A stretch of DNA of 64,000 nt from Lutraria lutraria. Taxonomy: Eukaryota > Mollusca > Bivalvia > Venerida > Mactridae. The stretch is from the NCBI GenBank assembly GCA_964023205.1, contig OZ026846.1, positions 34,182,194 to 34,246,193 of the forward strand, given 5' to 3'. Below the pieces are notes generated by a model. That model had not been told where the DNA came from. It made no database searches and was given only the letters and a program-made list of their open reading frames with translations. Of the stretch, positions 1 through 12,300 are shown piece by piece (the stretch's first letter is position 1; each line of letters opens with the position of its first letter). Made by a program: the position numbers and the translations under genes.

Positions 1-348
1 ATTGAACTTGCGTCAAACTATATAAAACATTAGGCATAAAAAATTGCTTGTTACTTGTTTAATACCCGCCCACCATAGTTTTTCCCACAACCCTATAAGA
101 CTTGGAAATGTGTGAGTTATATTCTACCAGTGTTCAAGGCAAGAGAGTTCTAACGAATGAGAGTCCATCAAATATTGATTGATTTTCACTGGGTCACAAA
201 AACATAACTATCCTTTTCGACTAGTCATTCTTCAAATGAGTGCACTGTGTCTCTAACACTTTCTAAAAATAACATATTTTCTGGAAAACCAGTTTAATTG
301 TTAGGTCATAATATTATTGATGATGTCATTCCATTTCCAAAAACTTAC

Positions 349-3300
349 CTGTAATTATAACTACAATATTCCCAATCAATTACAACCATTTTGTTTTCAT
401 CTTCATTGTAAAGGATATTACCTGAAAAAAAAGAAAATAAGATTATTGATAATCAATAGGAGGAAAATAATGTACCCAATGCGGGGCTCGAACCCATGAC
501 CACCTACTTGCAAGTCAGATGCTGTACCAACTGAGCTAATTGGGCTGTTATTATATTACAGACAATTCATAAATATTAATACTATATATACACCTTACTG
601 CTACGATAAAGATGTCACCAATGTTACAATTTTTACATTAAAGCAGGTGATGTTTACTAATGAAGTGCTTATTTTATAAATACAACTTTGGGTTTGTCAA
701 AAGTGTTGGTGGTTAGCTGGACTTGTAACCTGGCGATCTAGGCTTGAATCCCAGTTGCGAAAATTTGTGACATGAAAATTTTGTATAAAATGTAGATTTT
801 CTTTTATATGTGGAGAAGTTGCCGATTCCTTGTGGAGGGGTAAGTAAGCACTGGTTAGAATTCAGTCCAGGGCCGGTATTCAACAAACATCTTAACTAAT
901 TTTTAAACTTAAGTTATATTTTTCCTTAAATTAGACTTTTTCCTTAACTCTTTTGTACTAATATAAAGGAGGAAATCACAATATGATTTTATTTTTGTTT
1001 TAAAGATGCCAATTATGAAAATGATAATATTATTCATTTTCACACTTTTGATGACTGGTTTACAAACTTTTACCATGAAAAAAATTTCGACTTAGGTAAA
1101 AATTTCAACTTAAGTAAAGAAAAATCTTAAGATGTTTATTGAATACTGGCCCAGGAAAACATGTTAGGTGAATCAGCCACCGAATATAGCTGAAACGTCG
1201 TAGAAAAACGCCATTTGACCCACTGAGAAAAAGTATTGTTTGTTAGTTATATTATACAAAGACCTCCATATACACTACATACATGTGTGCAAGAACTCTT
1301 ATTAATGCAAAGGCATGAAATTTTTTAATAATATAGGCACCAACTTACAGATCCAACAAACTGAGCCAAAGGGTTCGAAGTGTAGATTCGGCTACAGTCA
1401 TGTCATTGTAAAACATTTATAGCTGCACAAGGCCTAAAAGAAAATATTTGTTTCTCGAAACCCAACCTACCCTAAATTTCCCCGCAACTTTTTGTTAGCC
1501 GTTAAATAGAAAATTTACTTTCTCACTTTTTATCTTCCCATAATCTTTGAAGAGCCGCAAAAAACACCCGACGTACCTACTGGTACCCTATCTTTAATAA
1601 ACATGTAACCAGAAACAAACGCTATTATTTTTAGGCCATGAATTTTGTCTCATCAATATAGACAAGAATAGACGTAACATGGTAAAGATGCATCATTTAC
1701 ATACCTTCCTGCAAGTCATTATGAGAGAATACTATGGGTGATGTAACACCTGATAAAATCCCCCTGAAATAAATACAAATAAAATATAAATTCATGTATA
1801 AATAAAATCCACCTGAAAATATACAAATAAAATACAAATTCATATATAATTAAAATCCAACGGTATTATAAATAAATATTGTTCATTTGACAACCCGTTG
1901 CGAACAGCTTCCACATTAACTTACATGTAGTTCTGAAGATTATTCCCGTTTAACCCCCTTTTTAATCTCAGTATAATAAGTGAAAGACTTGCCCTAGATC
2001 ACATAAAATGGCTACATTGGTTTATATAATTATTTTGTCCAAATAGAGTGAATATTTTCTAGCATTAGCCCCCTTAAGCAATAATTTTTTGGAACCATCA
2101 GAATGCTATCTTTTACATAAATTTCATAAAAATGCTGAGAAGACAATTTTGCAGAGTCAATTACAGATTCATTAAAATTTTTGTGAGTTAGAAAAAAGAT
2201 TTCTTTAAGAACATTTGGGTGATTTTAATTGGCCAGTAACTGCATACCAACATTTTTTAAGGATTCCCTCATATAAATCTCTATAATTTGTAAATAATTT
2301 TTAAAATTAATTAAAGCTCAGCACAGATCGACATAATAATTTATGATACAAAATGTACTCACATTAAAGTCTTTAATTCCTCTTTTAAATTGTACTCCCT
2401 AAATATCTTCATATACTTTTCATCCTCCCCCTTGTGTCCCTTTTGTAAAATATTCATAACTTTCACCATCCATCTGAAATAATATACATGTATGTACAGT
2501 AAACCAATGGTATCAGTAACGTAGTGAATATATATCAGTGCATGGTCAAACGGTAAAGCGCAGGCTAGCCCAACTAACTTATTAATTAGATTATCTCTGA
2601 AGCAGGACACTCAATTTGGCCCCATCCCGCTGACAGTCGGATAGGATGGCCCTTCCAAATTCATAATCATTTATAAATTCTGCCATCTGGAAAGCCGAAT
2701 AAGTAAGGCTTATTAATTAATGCAGGCCTTCTAAGCATAAAAAGGTTGTGTTTACGCTTTACCCATACAAAATGCTTGTTAAAGCCAAATATATAGTTAC
2801 TTACTCATCCATGGTGTCTTCAAGAAATCTTGGTTCCTTACATAAAGGCATATCCAACGAATGAAATAAAGCTAATTTCTTAGCAATCATACGTGACAAG
2901 GTTGGATTCTGTAAGTCCCGAGTGATAAGAGTTCTAGCCTAAAATTATGAAAAATTACATTACAGTGCTAGTGCAACTGGACCCTACAACAGCCACCAAC
3001 GGGAAGGGCAAAAATGGCTTAAAACCAATGTTTTCTCTTTCAACATGCAGTTGAATTGAGAAAGTTCACAATGTGAAAGTTCGAAAAGTGAAAAAGTTTG
3101 AAATTTTCTGACGTTCTCATTTCAGCTGTACATTTTTATATCTCCAAAAAATAATCATGTAGGCCTTATGGATGCCCTGTTAATAAATTCTATACTGTAT
3201 AATTTTAATATTGGCCCCCATTTTATTTTGGCGGTCGGCATCAGAACCCCCAAATCTAGACCATGCCAATATAAAACCTTGCCAATAATAAACTTGGCCA

Positions 3301-6300
3301 ATTATTTTGTCAAAAATTAAATTAAAAAGTGTTACCAACACTATTTTGTACAATTATTAATTATTTGTTTGTTTAGTATGTTTGTACATGTATAGTTATT
3401 ATTGTCAGCTAAAGCACAATTAATCATTACATTTATAGCCTTAGGGTTATAAACTTATCTAATTTATTTACACAAGGTTAAATCTAAACAATTCAAACAG
3501 TCACACCTTACATAACTTAAATCATCGGCATATATCTAAGACATACTAAACTGAGCCTGATATAACAATATAATATTATGTTCAGTGTTTCAATTTAGGC
3601 CGTAGTTACGAAGCGGGGCATGTAGTTATTTTGGCAGTTATCCATGAAACCACCAAAATTTAATATAGAACCTGCCAATTCAAGAACATCTTAAAAACAA
3701 TAAATTTTGCACCAACAGAAATAAAGACGTATACAGCACATTTGAAAAATCTGAAATAATTGATTTAATTTTGTAATACACAAAAAAGTACTAAATTAAT
3801 TTGTTTTTCTTCATTTGACTATAATTTTGAACTAGACCAGCCATTACATGATATTTATAAAACAAATATTTTTAACATTTGATTACATCCAAATTCACAT
3901 ACTCCAAATCATTATCAGTGAAATAGTAACCATGGTAACATCAATAAAATAGAAAATTGTGACAGCTGTCTCTTTAATCAACATAGTATTTTTAATTAGT
4001 GTTTCACACCATGAATTTTTCAACCACTTGGAAGGACTCAGATCAATAATTTGAAGTTTGAACTTAGAAAGCCCCGTGGCCTTAAAGGTCCAGTAGTTAG
4101 TACTTGGGATTTAGTAACCGGGATTCAGATTAATGCTCCCAGGTCACGGTAGGTCATAGCCTTCATAGCCTTTGACAACAATGTTGATATACCTCCACGT
4201 ATGGAAAAGTTGCCAGCTGCTTGGGGAAGAATTAACAGTGTTAAACTCAGATTAATAAATTGAACTAGGAGTTCAATCTCAAAAATTCAAAACATTGAAC
4301 CCTGTCAGTGTCCTCTACCAGTCTCAGACTCTACTTTTCAACATTGTACATAGTGATTCAGTCCCTGGCTCTATTCACTAAGGTATCCCAGAGTACATCT
4401 TTTTTAGCCATTTACTTTGTAGCAGTATGGTACATGCATGTATATTATTTGTGTATAAATAAATTGGTTGTGTTATTATAAAGCTGGATAAATACAATTG
4501 GTAGAACATCTGACTTGCGAGCAGGAGGTCTTGGGCTCAAGCCCTGCATCAGGTATATTGTTTATCCTACAATTACACATGTAAGCAACATGTCCATGCA
4601 TCCTTCAGGAACTTTTTTCCTTCTATAAAAGAGGCTGATATTCTGTGACTTCCCAATTTGGTGAAATTCAGTCTACCTGGACCCCTAGGGCGGACCTATA
4701 TCGCTTATATAACAATCATTGTTTACTAATTAAAACATTGTTTTGAGCCTGTGTCATGAGGTCTGTTGTTATTAAGGTTTCCCTGTGATTTGACCTGGTG
4801 ATCTAGTGTCTGACCCCAGATGACACATGTTCAAACTAGCCACCATATCATTAAGAAAAACATCCTGAAAAGGTTTGGTGAAGATCCAGTCAAAACCATG
4901 GTATCTATAGAGTGTTAACAATATTTTCGTAAGATTTGACATGGTGACCAAGTTTTTACCCCAGATGACCCATGTTCGAGTTGTCTTATATATTACTTGG
5001 ACAAACATTCTGAAAAGATTTGGTGAAAATCCAATCAAAAGGTGACATCTGCAGTATTAACAAGGTTTTCCAAGAGATTTGACCTGTTGACCTAGATTTT
5101 GACCACAGATGACCTGTGTTCAACCTGTCCAACATATTATTAAAACAAACATTCTGAAAACTTGGTGAAGATCAAAAGATGAAAACCGTGACATCTATAG
5201 TGTTAAGTTGTTAACAAGATTTTCCTAAGATTTGACCAACTTACGTAATCATTAACCCCAGATGACCCAGTATCAATATTGTCAAAGATATCATTAATAC
5301 AAACATTCCGACAAGGTTTCATGAAGATCCCATCAAAACAGTGACTTCTAGAGAGTTCACAGGGTTTTGCTGCAATTTGCTCTAGTGACCTATTTTTAAC
5401 CCCAGATAACCCATGTTCGATGTCGCCCGGGATACGATATAATAATAATTCTGACAAAGTTTTATAAAGATCCAATCAAAACAGTGCCTACTAGAGTATA
5501 TTCACAAGGTGTTCCTTTAATTTCCCTGGTGACCTAGTTTTTGACCCCAAATGAGCCATTATCGAACTCGTCCAAGGCTTTGAAAATCCAACCAAACATG
5601 TGGCCTCTAGTGTGTTCACAAAGCAAAAGACGCACACCGTAAGACGTCGGACAAAAACCGACCACAAAAGATCACCCTGAGATTTGTGCTCATGTGAGCT
5701 AAAATTAAAGTGAAAAAGTGGACGTTCCTTTTGACATCGGACCTAATAAAAGGGTAGGGTGGCGGCGAAAAATTAGGGAAAACTGGAATTACCATAAGCA
5801 GAAACAAATGGGTTTAAGGCCTAAATTTAAGCAGTCACTTAGATATAACGTTTTACCGTACATTTATCAGTTCTTCAATCCTGGCAGCTGAGTTCATCCC
5901 GTATAACTTCGGACCGAGTTGTTTTTCTGACATCAGTGCAAATATCACCGAGTTTTGTACGACAATCTTGCACTCAGTTGCTATGCTACCATAAACACGA
6001 AGCAAAACCTTCTTTGGCTTATTATCCGCGACTTCAACATTTTCTGGTAGTGAACATATGTACAGATAATTAGTGAGACCACCACTGAAAAAAAACAGAA
6101 TTACAGTCAAACCTATGAACAAAGGGTCACTCATGGGAAAGACAAATCATGGTGGACATTATATGGACAGATGGCCTTTAAAAGAATAGTGTTTGTTAAC
6201 AGGTTGGCCTTTAATCATTGTGATATTATTATACACAGTGACTGGAACCTAGGAAAGTGGCCACTTTCACAGGTTTTCTGTACCAGGGACTTATATACAA

Positions 6301-9300
6301 ACATATGTGTGTAAGTCCTTGTTTATAAGTCATGGCAATTTATCCATTTTCAGGTTTGTTTTTTCAAGAAACAAAGCATAAAATAATCCGCCTTAAATTG
6401 CTTTTGATTTGTTTTGTAAATATTCACGTTATTTATACAGTACAACCTCTGTAGAGCAACACCCTGTGGGAGCTGCAAATATTGGCTGTTGTTTAGAGGT
6501 TGTTGCTCTACAGAGGTTAAATTTATGGTAAATATCTGATTAGGTTAATTTTGAAGGTGTTGTTATAGAGAGGTTGTTGCTCTACAGATGGCCGCTCTGG
6601 AGAGGTTGTACTGTACTTGTATTTATAATATTTTTCTGATGTAGACTATGTACTTTGAACACGTCTGTATAAAGTATATAGCCTTTTGGAATTAAATAAA
6701 ATATCTATCTATCTATGTTCGGTTCTGTTTGCATGAGTCACTGCTGTGTTCTGTTTATATCATGCCTGTTTTTCGATCGTAACTACTCGGGCATTTCCGT
6801 AACTGAGAAATACGCACTTTTAGACAACGCTGAGGAGTTCCGATTGGTCCGTTCTATTCATACACCACGTGACACGATTCTACGATCATATGATATCCGG
6901 TACAATGACGAAATGAACGGAAAGCTTTCAAAATTAATACCACACGCACGATCATTATCACATGATGTGGTCAGTCAAATTCCGCTGTTAATCAAGCAGA
7001 GTTTACATTGCACTATCATTATTAAGTGTTGTACTCACTAGCGGATTAAGGGGGAGGGGTATCCAGCGCGCGCCCCCTTCAAAGTCCCCGGCCATACACA
7101 TGTACATAGAAAATAAATATTGTTCAATGAAATTGTATCCAATTTCCTGAATATTACGCCCCAAGCCTCAAATCCTGGATCCGCCTCTCGTACTATTATT
7201 ATAAAGTGCGTAAATGCGTCAAAGATGCACTATGGTATGTATACATACACATTTTATAATCATATAATTATGTAGGCCTAATATAACAGATTATTTGTAT
7301 TGTCATGTAAACAACGTCATCTGTTGTTTGATATAAAGAATACCCTGAAGTTGAAGGTTGTTTACCATGTACCAAGGATGCTATATTGCATCCCTAACTA
7401 ATTCAGCATTTCCGTTTGCCGAATTCATAAACGAATAAATGTCAGCAAACTTGATAGAAGACCATCTAAGTATGTTACTAATCAAGTTTAATGATCCATC
7501 CAATGGTTAATAAGAATAAATGTTTACAAGTATTGAGTACTATATTAGCTTTAGCGACCCCTTAACGGGGCCGCACGTACCGGGGGCTAGGTGGGCGTAC
7601 CCCCTCCCAATCTAAAGTTGCTTCCTACGGCCTGCTTAAAGGGGCCAACTATTTTAGTCTGAGCAAACCATATAGAAGATGCTGCAGACCAAGTTTGGTC
7701 CATTTATCTGTTCAAGAGGAGATGCTTTAGGTTATTCTATTTTTAGCTCTGGGGATCAACTGGTAAAATATGAGCAAATTGCAGTAAGAATCGAAGGTCA
7801 CAAGGATGCTACACAGAAAATTTACAGGATATCTATATATTATAACCAGCGCTTTCAGAGGAGAACACATTTGGTGACGCCTGACAGATGACGATGCACG
7901 CCGGACTATCGCCTTATCCATACTTATAGCTTATCCTGAAGGTTTGGTTTAGGTGATCTAATAAAAAGCAAAACCTTTTCTTCATAACTGCTTCAATATA
8001 TAAATCACCAGCGCGGCAGCTGTCTAATTAAACAGTTTTCTTAGCTTCATCTTTGGTAAGTATGTCTGTGTCTAGTTTGCTGGATAGAAAAGCATTACCT
8101 ATATCTACGTGTACATTCAACAAATATGTTCGGCAGTGTGAAGATGAAAATCCAAAGACTTTTCACAAAGTGTGAGTTATACTTTAAAGATGAAAATACA
8201 AGAGGGCCAATTAAAGATGGCCCTAAAACGCTCACCTGAGGTCCAAGAGTGTAAATAGTCTCAAACTTATAGCAAACTTAGTATGTCAAGGGTCCATAAC
8301 TCTTGAAGTCCTGGTCCGATTTTGTCTATAATCAAACTCATCCAAGACCACTAGGTCATACATATGATATACATTGTATAAATATGATTGGTGAAGAAAC
8401 GACGGCGCTAGATAGTAAACAATCTAAAATATAGCAAATTTTCTAAATAAATGACCCATAACTCTGGAAATGCTATTCCGATTTGCCTAAAATCAATCTT
8501 ATCCGATATATTGTGGTCATATACATTGTACCAAGTTTGATTAGGATTGGTTAAGAGGTGTGGGTGCTAGAGAGTAAAAACCCTAATTAAGTATGGACGG
8601 ACGAAAGACGCCGGATGCTGGACATTCACCGATCATAAAAGCTCATCCTGAGCCATAGGCTCAGATAAAAAAGACTGTATAGTAGTATATCAGTCATTTC
8701 AGATTTGATGTACAATGCATAATGACGTGTTACGTTGTAGCTACGCGTCAGTAATTAACGTACCGCCGGTATTCGCTACGAGGCGCTTGTCGGACTCATA
8801 CCAAAAAAATGTAATAACTACTAAGTCTTGGGCATTCCCGGACATTGCGTCAGTTAAAATATCATTCGGAAGTCCAAAGAAAACGCGTATTTTCACAATC
8901 GGAACTCCTCGACGTTTGTTTGACGAAAGTATTTCTCTGCTCGACTATAGTTACGATTAGTATTTTCAAAGACGGGATTATCCGGCGAAGCCCGATCGAG
9001 TAGTTACAATTATGTGAATACGCATTTCCTCAGCCTGGATAAACACCGAGGAGTTCCGATTGCCGTTCCTTCAGTCTCTGCGGTTAGATCAGAGTAAACT
9101 GGTTCCAGTTGACTCTTACTGTCTTTGGCGCACTCCAACATTGTTCGGGAACCAGATTAAATTCATTATACACCATGTGCGTGGTGAGTTGACTATAATG
9201 GTCTCTGGCTTATAATTACTAGACCCTCACTGCTGTGGGTTCGAATCCCATTAGTCAGCTTATGGAAGGTCGGAGGTTATAACTTCATCCAGCACGTCGC

Positions 9301-12300
9301 CAAATGATGCTGGCCATGTGTTTAAGTGACAGAACCCAAGAGCGAAACATGTAAGTACGCATATACTGTTTTGTACAATTTGTCAATTCCATGCAATTAA
9401 GAAAATAACAAGCATCTATCGTATGGTAATGAATTATTTATAAGATAAAACAGCAGGTCACACACATCATGCAGACGGTCATTGTCACATAATGATAGAT
9501 AGTGTTGAATTTGAAGATAAGAATGAACTAGTCTTACCTCCTGATATAATACAAATCTATAGAAAATAATTATCTACAAACACATGTCACCGTATTTTAT
9601 CAATGGCACGTTTTTTTTATCAACGTCATTTCATTTGATAAGACGTAAATAAAATAGTCAAAGAACGAGAGTAATAAGATTGAATAGCATACTCGTGTGA
9701 GCTGAACTATATGCAGGAGGTTTCTATAATTTATGAGGAAACATATTCACGGCAGATGTAGAAAATCGAGTACTTGGGTCCGCATAAAAAAGCATGCGCC
9801 GCTCGTGTGACGACGTAGCAGAGTTGAAAATTCAACTCACAAAAACGAACATTTGTTAAGTTCCGGTTGGCCGTTTCAATAATCACAGTGAATGAGTTCT
9901 GCTTTATAGAGGTATTTCTGTTTGAGTGTCACTGACAAAACTTGATAATTTCATGGTCATATAGACGAGTTATACAGCACACAGCTTAAATACATGTAGA
10001 TTCAGGAAGATTATGTATAAGATATCCGATGTGAAACATACATTTCTTTTCCCTTTTCGCAAATTATGCTGATCAAAACTTACAAATATAATATGCACGC
10101 GATTTTCGAGTCAATTTTCATAAAGCACATCACCAGTTCCGCTTGGATACACCGGGAACATCCCAGTTTAGTTTACCAATTTAAAATTTTCGAAAAGTGT
10201 ATCTTATAAACATTTGTTAAACTGAGCAATGGTCTTTTGAGCAAGTGCCGATAAGTCCCACTTGATATTGTGACGGGTTAAGTTTTGATCAGCGTAAATC
10301 GAAACTGTAGAAGCATGTATATCTTGGGAACATTTTTTTTCTTTTTATTTTACTAATTTAGATTTTAGTCAATGATTGTGTATGAATATATTTTTATAGA
10401 GTTCACAATGATGTCCCCATATTCATAATAGGACTAGGTCCCTTTCCCCTGCATGTCATTCCCTTTGGTTCCGACATTCTATGATGAGTCTGGACTGCTT
10501 CCGAAACTGACCAAATTTTAATGTAGAGGGCACGAGCGTGATAATCGACAACTATACACAACTTACCGATTATATGAAGTCGAATTAAAACAATTTTAAG
10601 AATCTGTTGAGTCAAATCTAACAATTTGAAAACGGATATTTCCTTAAGAATCTTCAGAGCACAAGACACTTACACTGTGTATGGTTATAGATATACGCAT
10701 TTGCAGTCATTATTGTACCAGATTACGTTATTTCTGCAAGCGACTAGACATAGTAACCTAAGTACCGAAAATAAACAATCGCTTTCCGTCAAGAAATAGT
10801 GCGCTTGATAAATAAATATTGTCTGGGATTTTCTAGTAAAACATCGTTTGTCTCCAATTTATTATAAAGAAAGAAATTGTTTCGTTAATTTGTAAGTTTT
10901 GCACCATTTATATCACCGAAATATTCTTATTTCCTTGGTACCTTTATAACAGTTTTAGATGATGGCTGACTTACGACATGTCGTATTTTCACATTTTCGT
11001 CACGACAAAAACACATATACACGACAAAGTCAACTTTTTCGTATTTTAGCTTTGTCGTGACGAAAATACGACATTTCGTATATCAGCCACCATAGTTTTA
11101 TGCACTTATTTTTTCTAGACGGAGTATGAGTTTATTCTAGTTGTTTGCGAGTCTATAGTGTCTATTACTAGTTTGGGTCAAACTGGCCATTTGATTGGCT
11201 GGCTATTCGTCGCGTAACCTGTCATATTTTACTGAATCTGTTCGTCTGCTCTTTTGTTAATAGTTGATAGGTAATAAATCATGCAGGCATTGCTCTCTGA
11301 TACTGACCTAGATAAGTTGTGTGGCATAATATCGGAAATGCTGTTCGAAGTTCAATTAATTTGTTAGCATTTATGGTATATTCTATTTGATTGATGTAGG
11401 GTATGATATTACCATCTGCTTGTGAACTATATACATGAATTTATTCATTTGTCAAATACTCATGATTGCGAATATATGTGTATTATTCATAACATGTAAA
11501 TATGTTATACTCTCCATAATGGAGGATTGAATAAAATGTACAGTCAATATCCTTTAAGAAAAAAGCAACTTAATACAAAAACATAAACCAATGCTTCTTG
11601 TAATTCGTCAACCTATAACGTTTGTTATAGTTTTTCTTGTTCATACGCAAAATAATTAAAGCTACAGCTGTGTTTTGATCGATAAAAAATATCATTCATT
11701 GGAATTGAGAAATGAAAGTTTTTTTTTGTTGAGAAATGAAAGTAAGTATACTCGTGAGTATATGTGTATGATGACGTCATGCAACTCAATTTCCATTTTG
11801 AAATTTTGATTATACTTATCGATCAGTCCATCTTTGTTTTGTCTCATAATGAAATGAAATCAATTAAGTAGCTTTAGTTTCCCTAACTGCTCATCGCCGC
11901 GTAAGAATAAAAATTTTGATGGTTAGAGGTAGTGAGGTAATAAGTCAATCGTAACTACTCGGATATTTCCGTAACTGAGAAATACGCTTTTCTTTAGGAG
12001 CTACGATTGGTAACGTTAGTAAGTGTTAGCTTGATGACGCCCAGCCATGCTTTAACGTGCTGCCAGAAACAATCGAGGCATTTCAACTTTGTTACGCGGA
12101 TTTCCGTTTAACGGAAATTGCCGAAGAGTTCCGAAACGTTCGTAACAAATCGGAAGAATGATTGACTAATAAAGTTGCGCATCCAAAGTTCAAGTCTCTT
12201 AATTTAATGTTCGATACAATCTTGAGTTGTTCTTAATCCAAAGTTCAAAATACAACTGGACAACGAAGTTTATTAATAGTTATTGTCTACTTAGCCATGC

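Noticed and set aside
455..546. A genuine tRNA-Ala gene
   Set aside because: Acceptor and D arms mispair, a SINE tail follows, and diverged copies exist at 4481, 43903 and 50353.
4772..5475. Minus-strand frames of 88-90 codons
   Set aside because: They are readings of the 145-bp tandem unit; their similarity to each other comes from the DNA repeat.
6715..7041. 108-codon plus-strand frame in choline kinase intron 1
   Set aside because: No family resemblance and no splice context; it overlaps the repeated 40-bp word, so it is probably repeat-derived.
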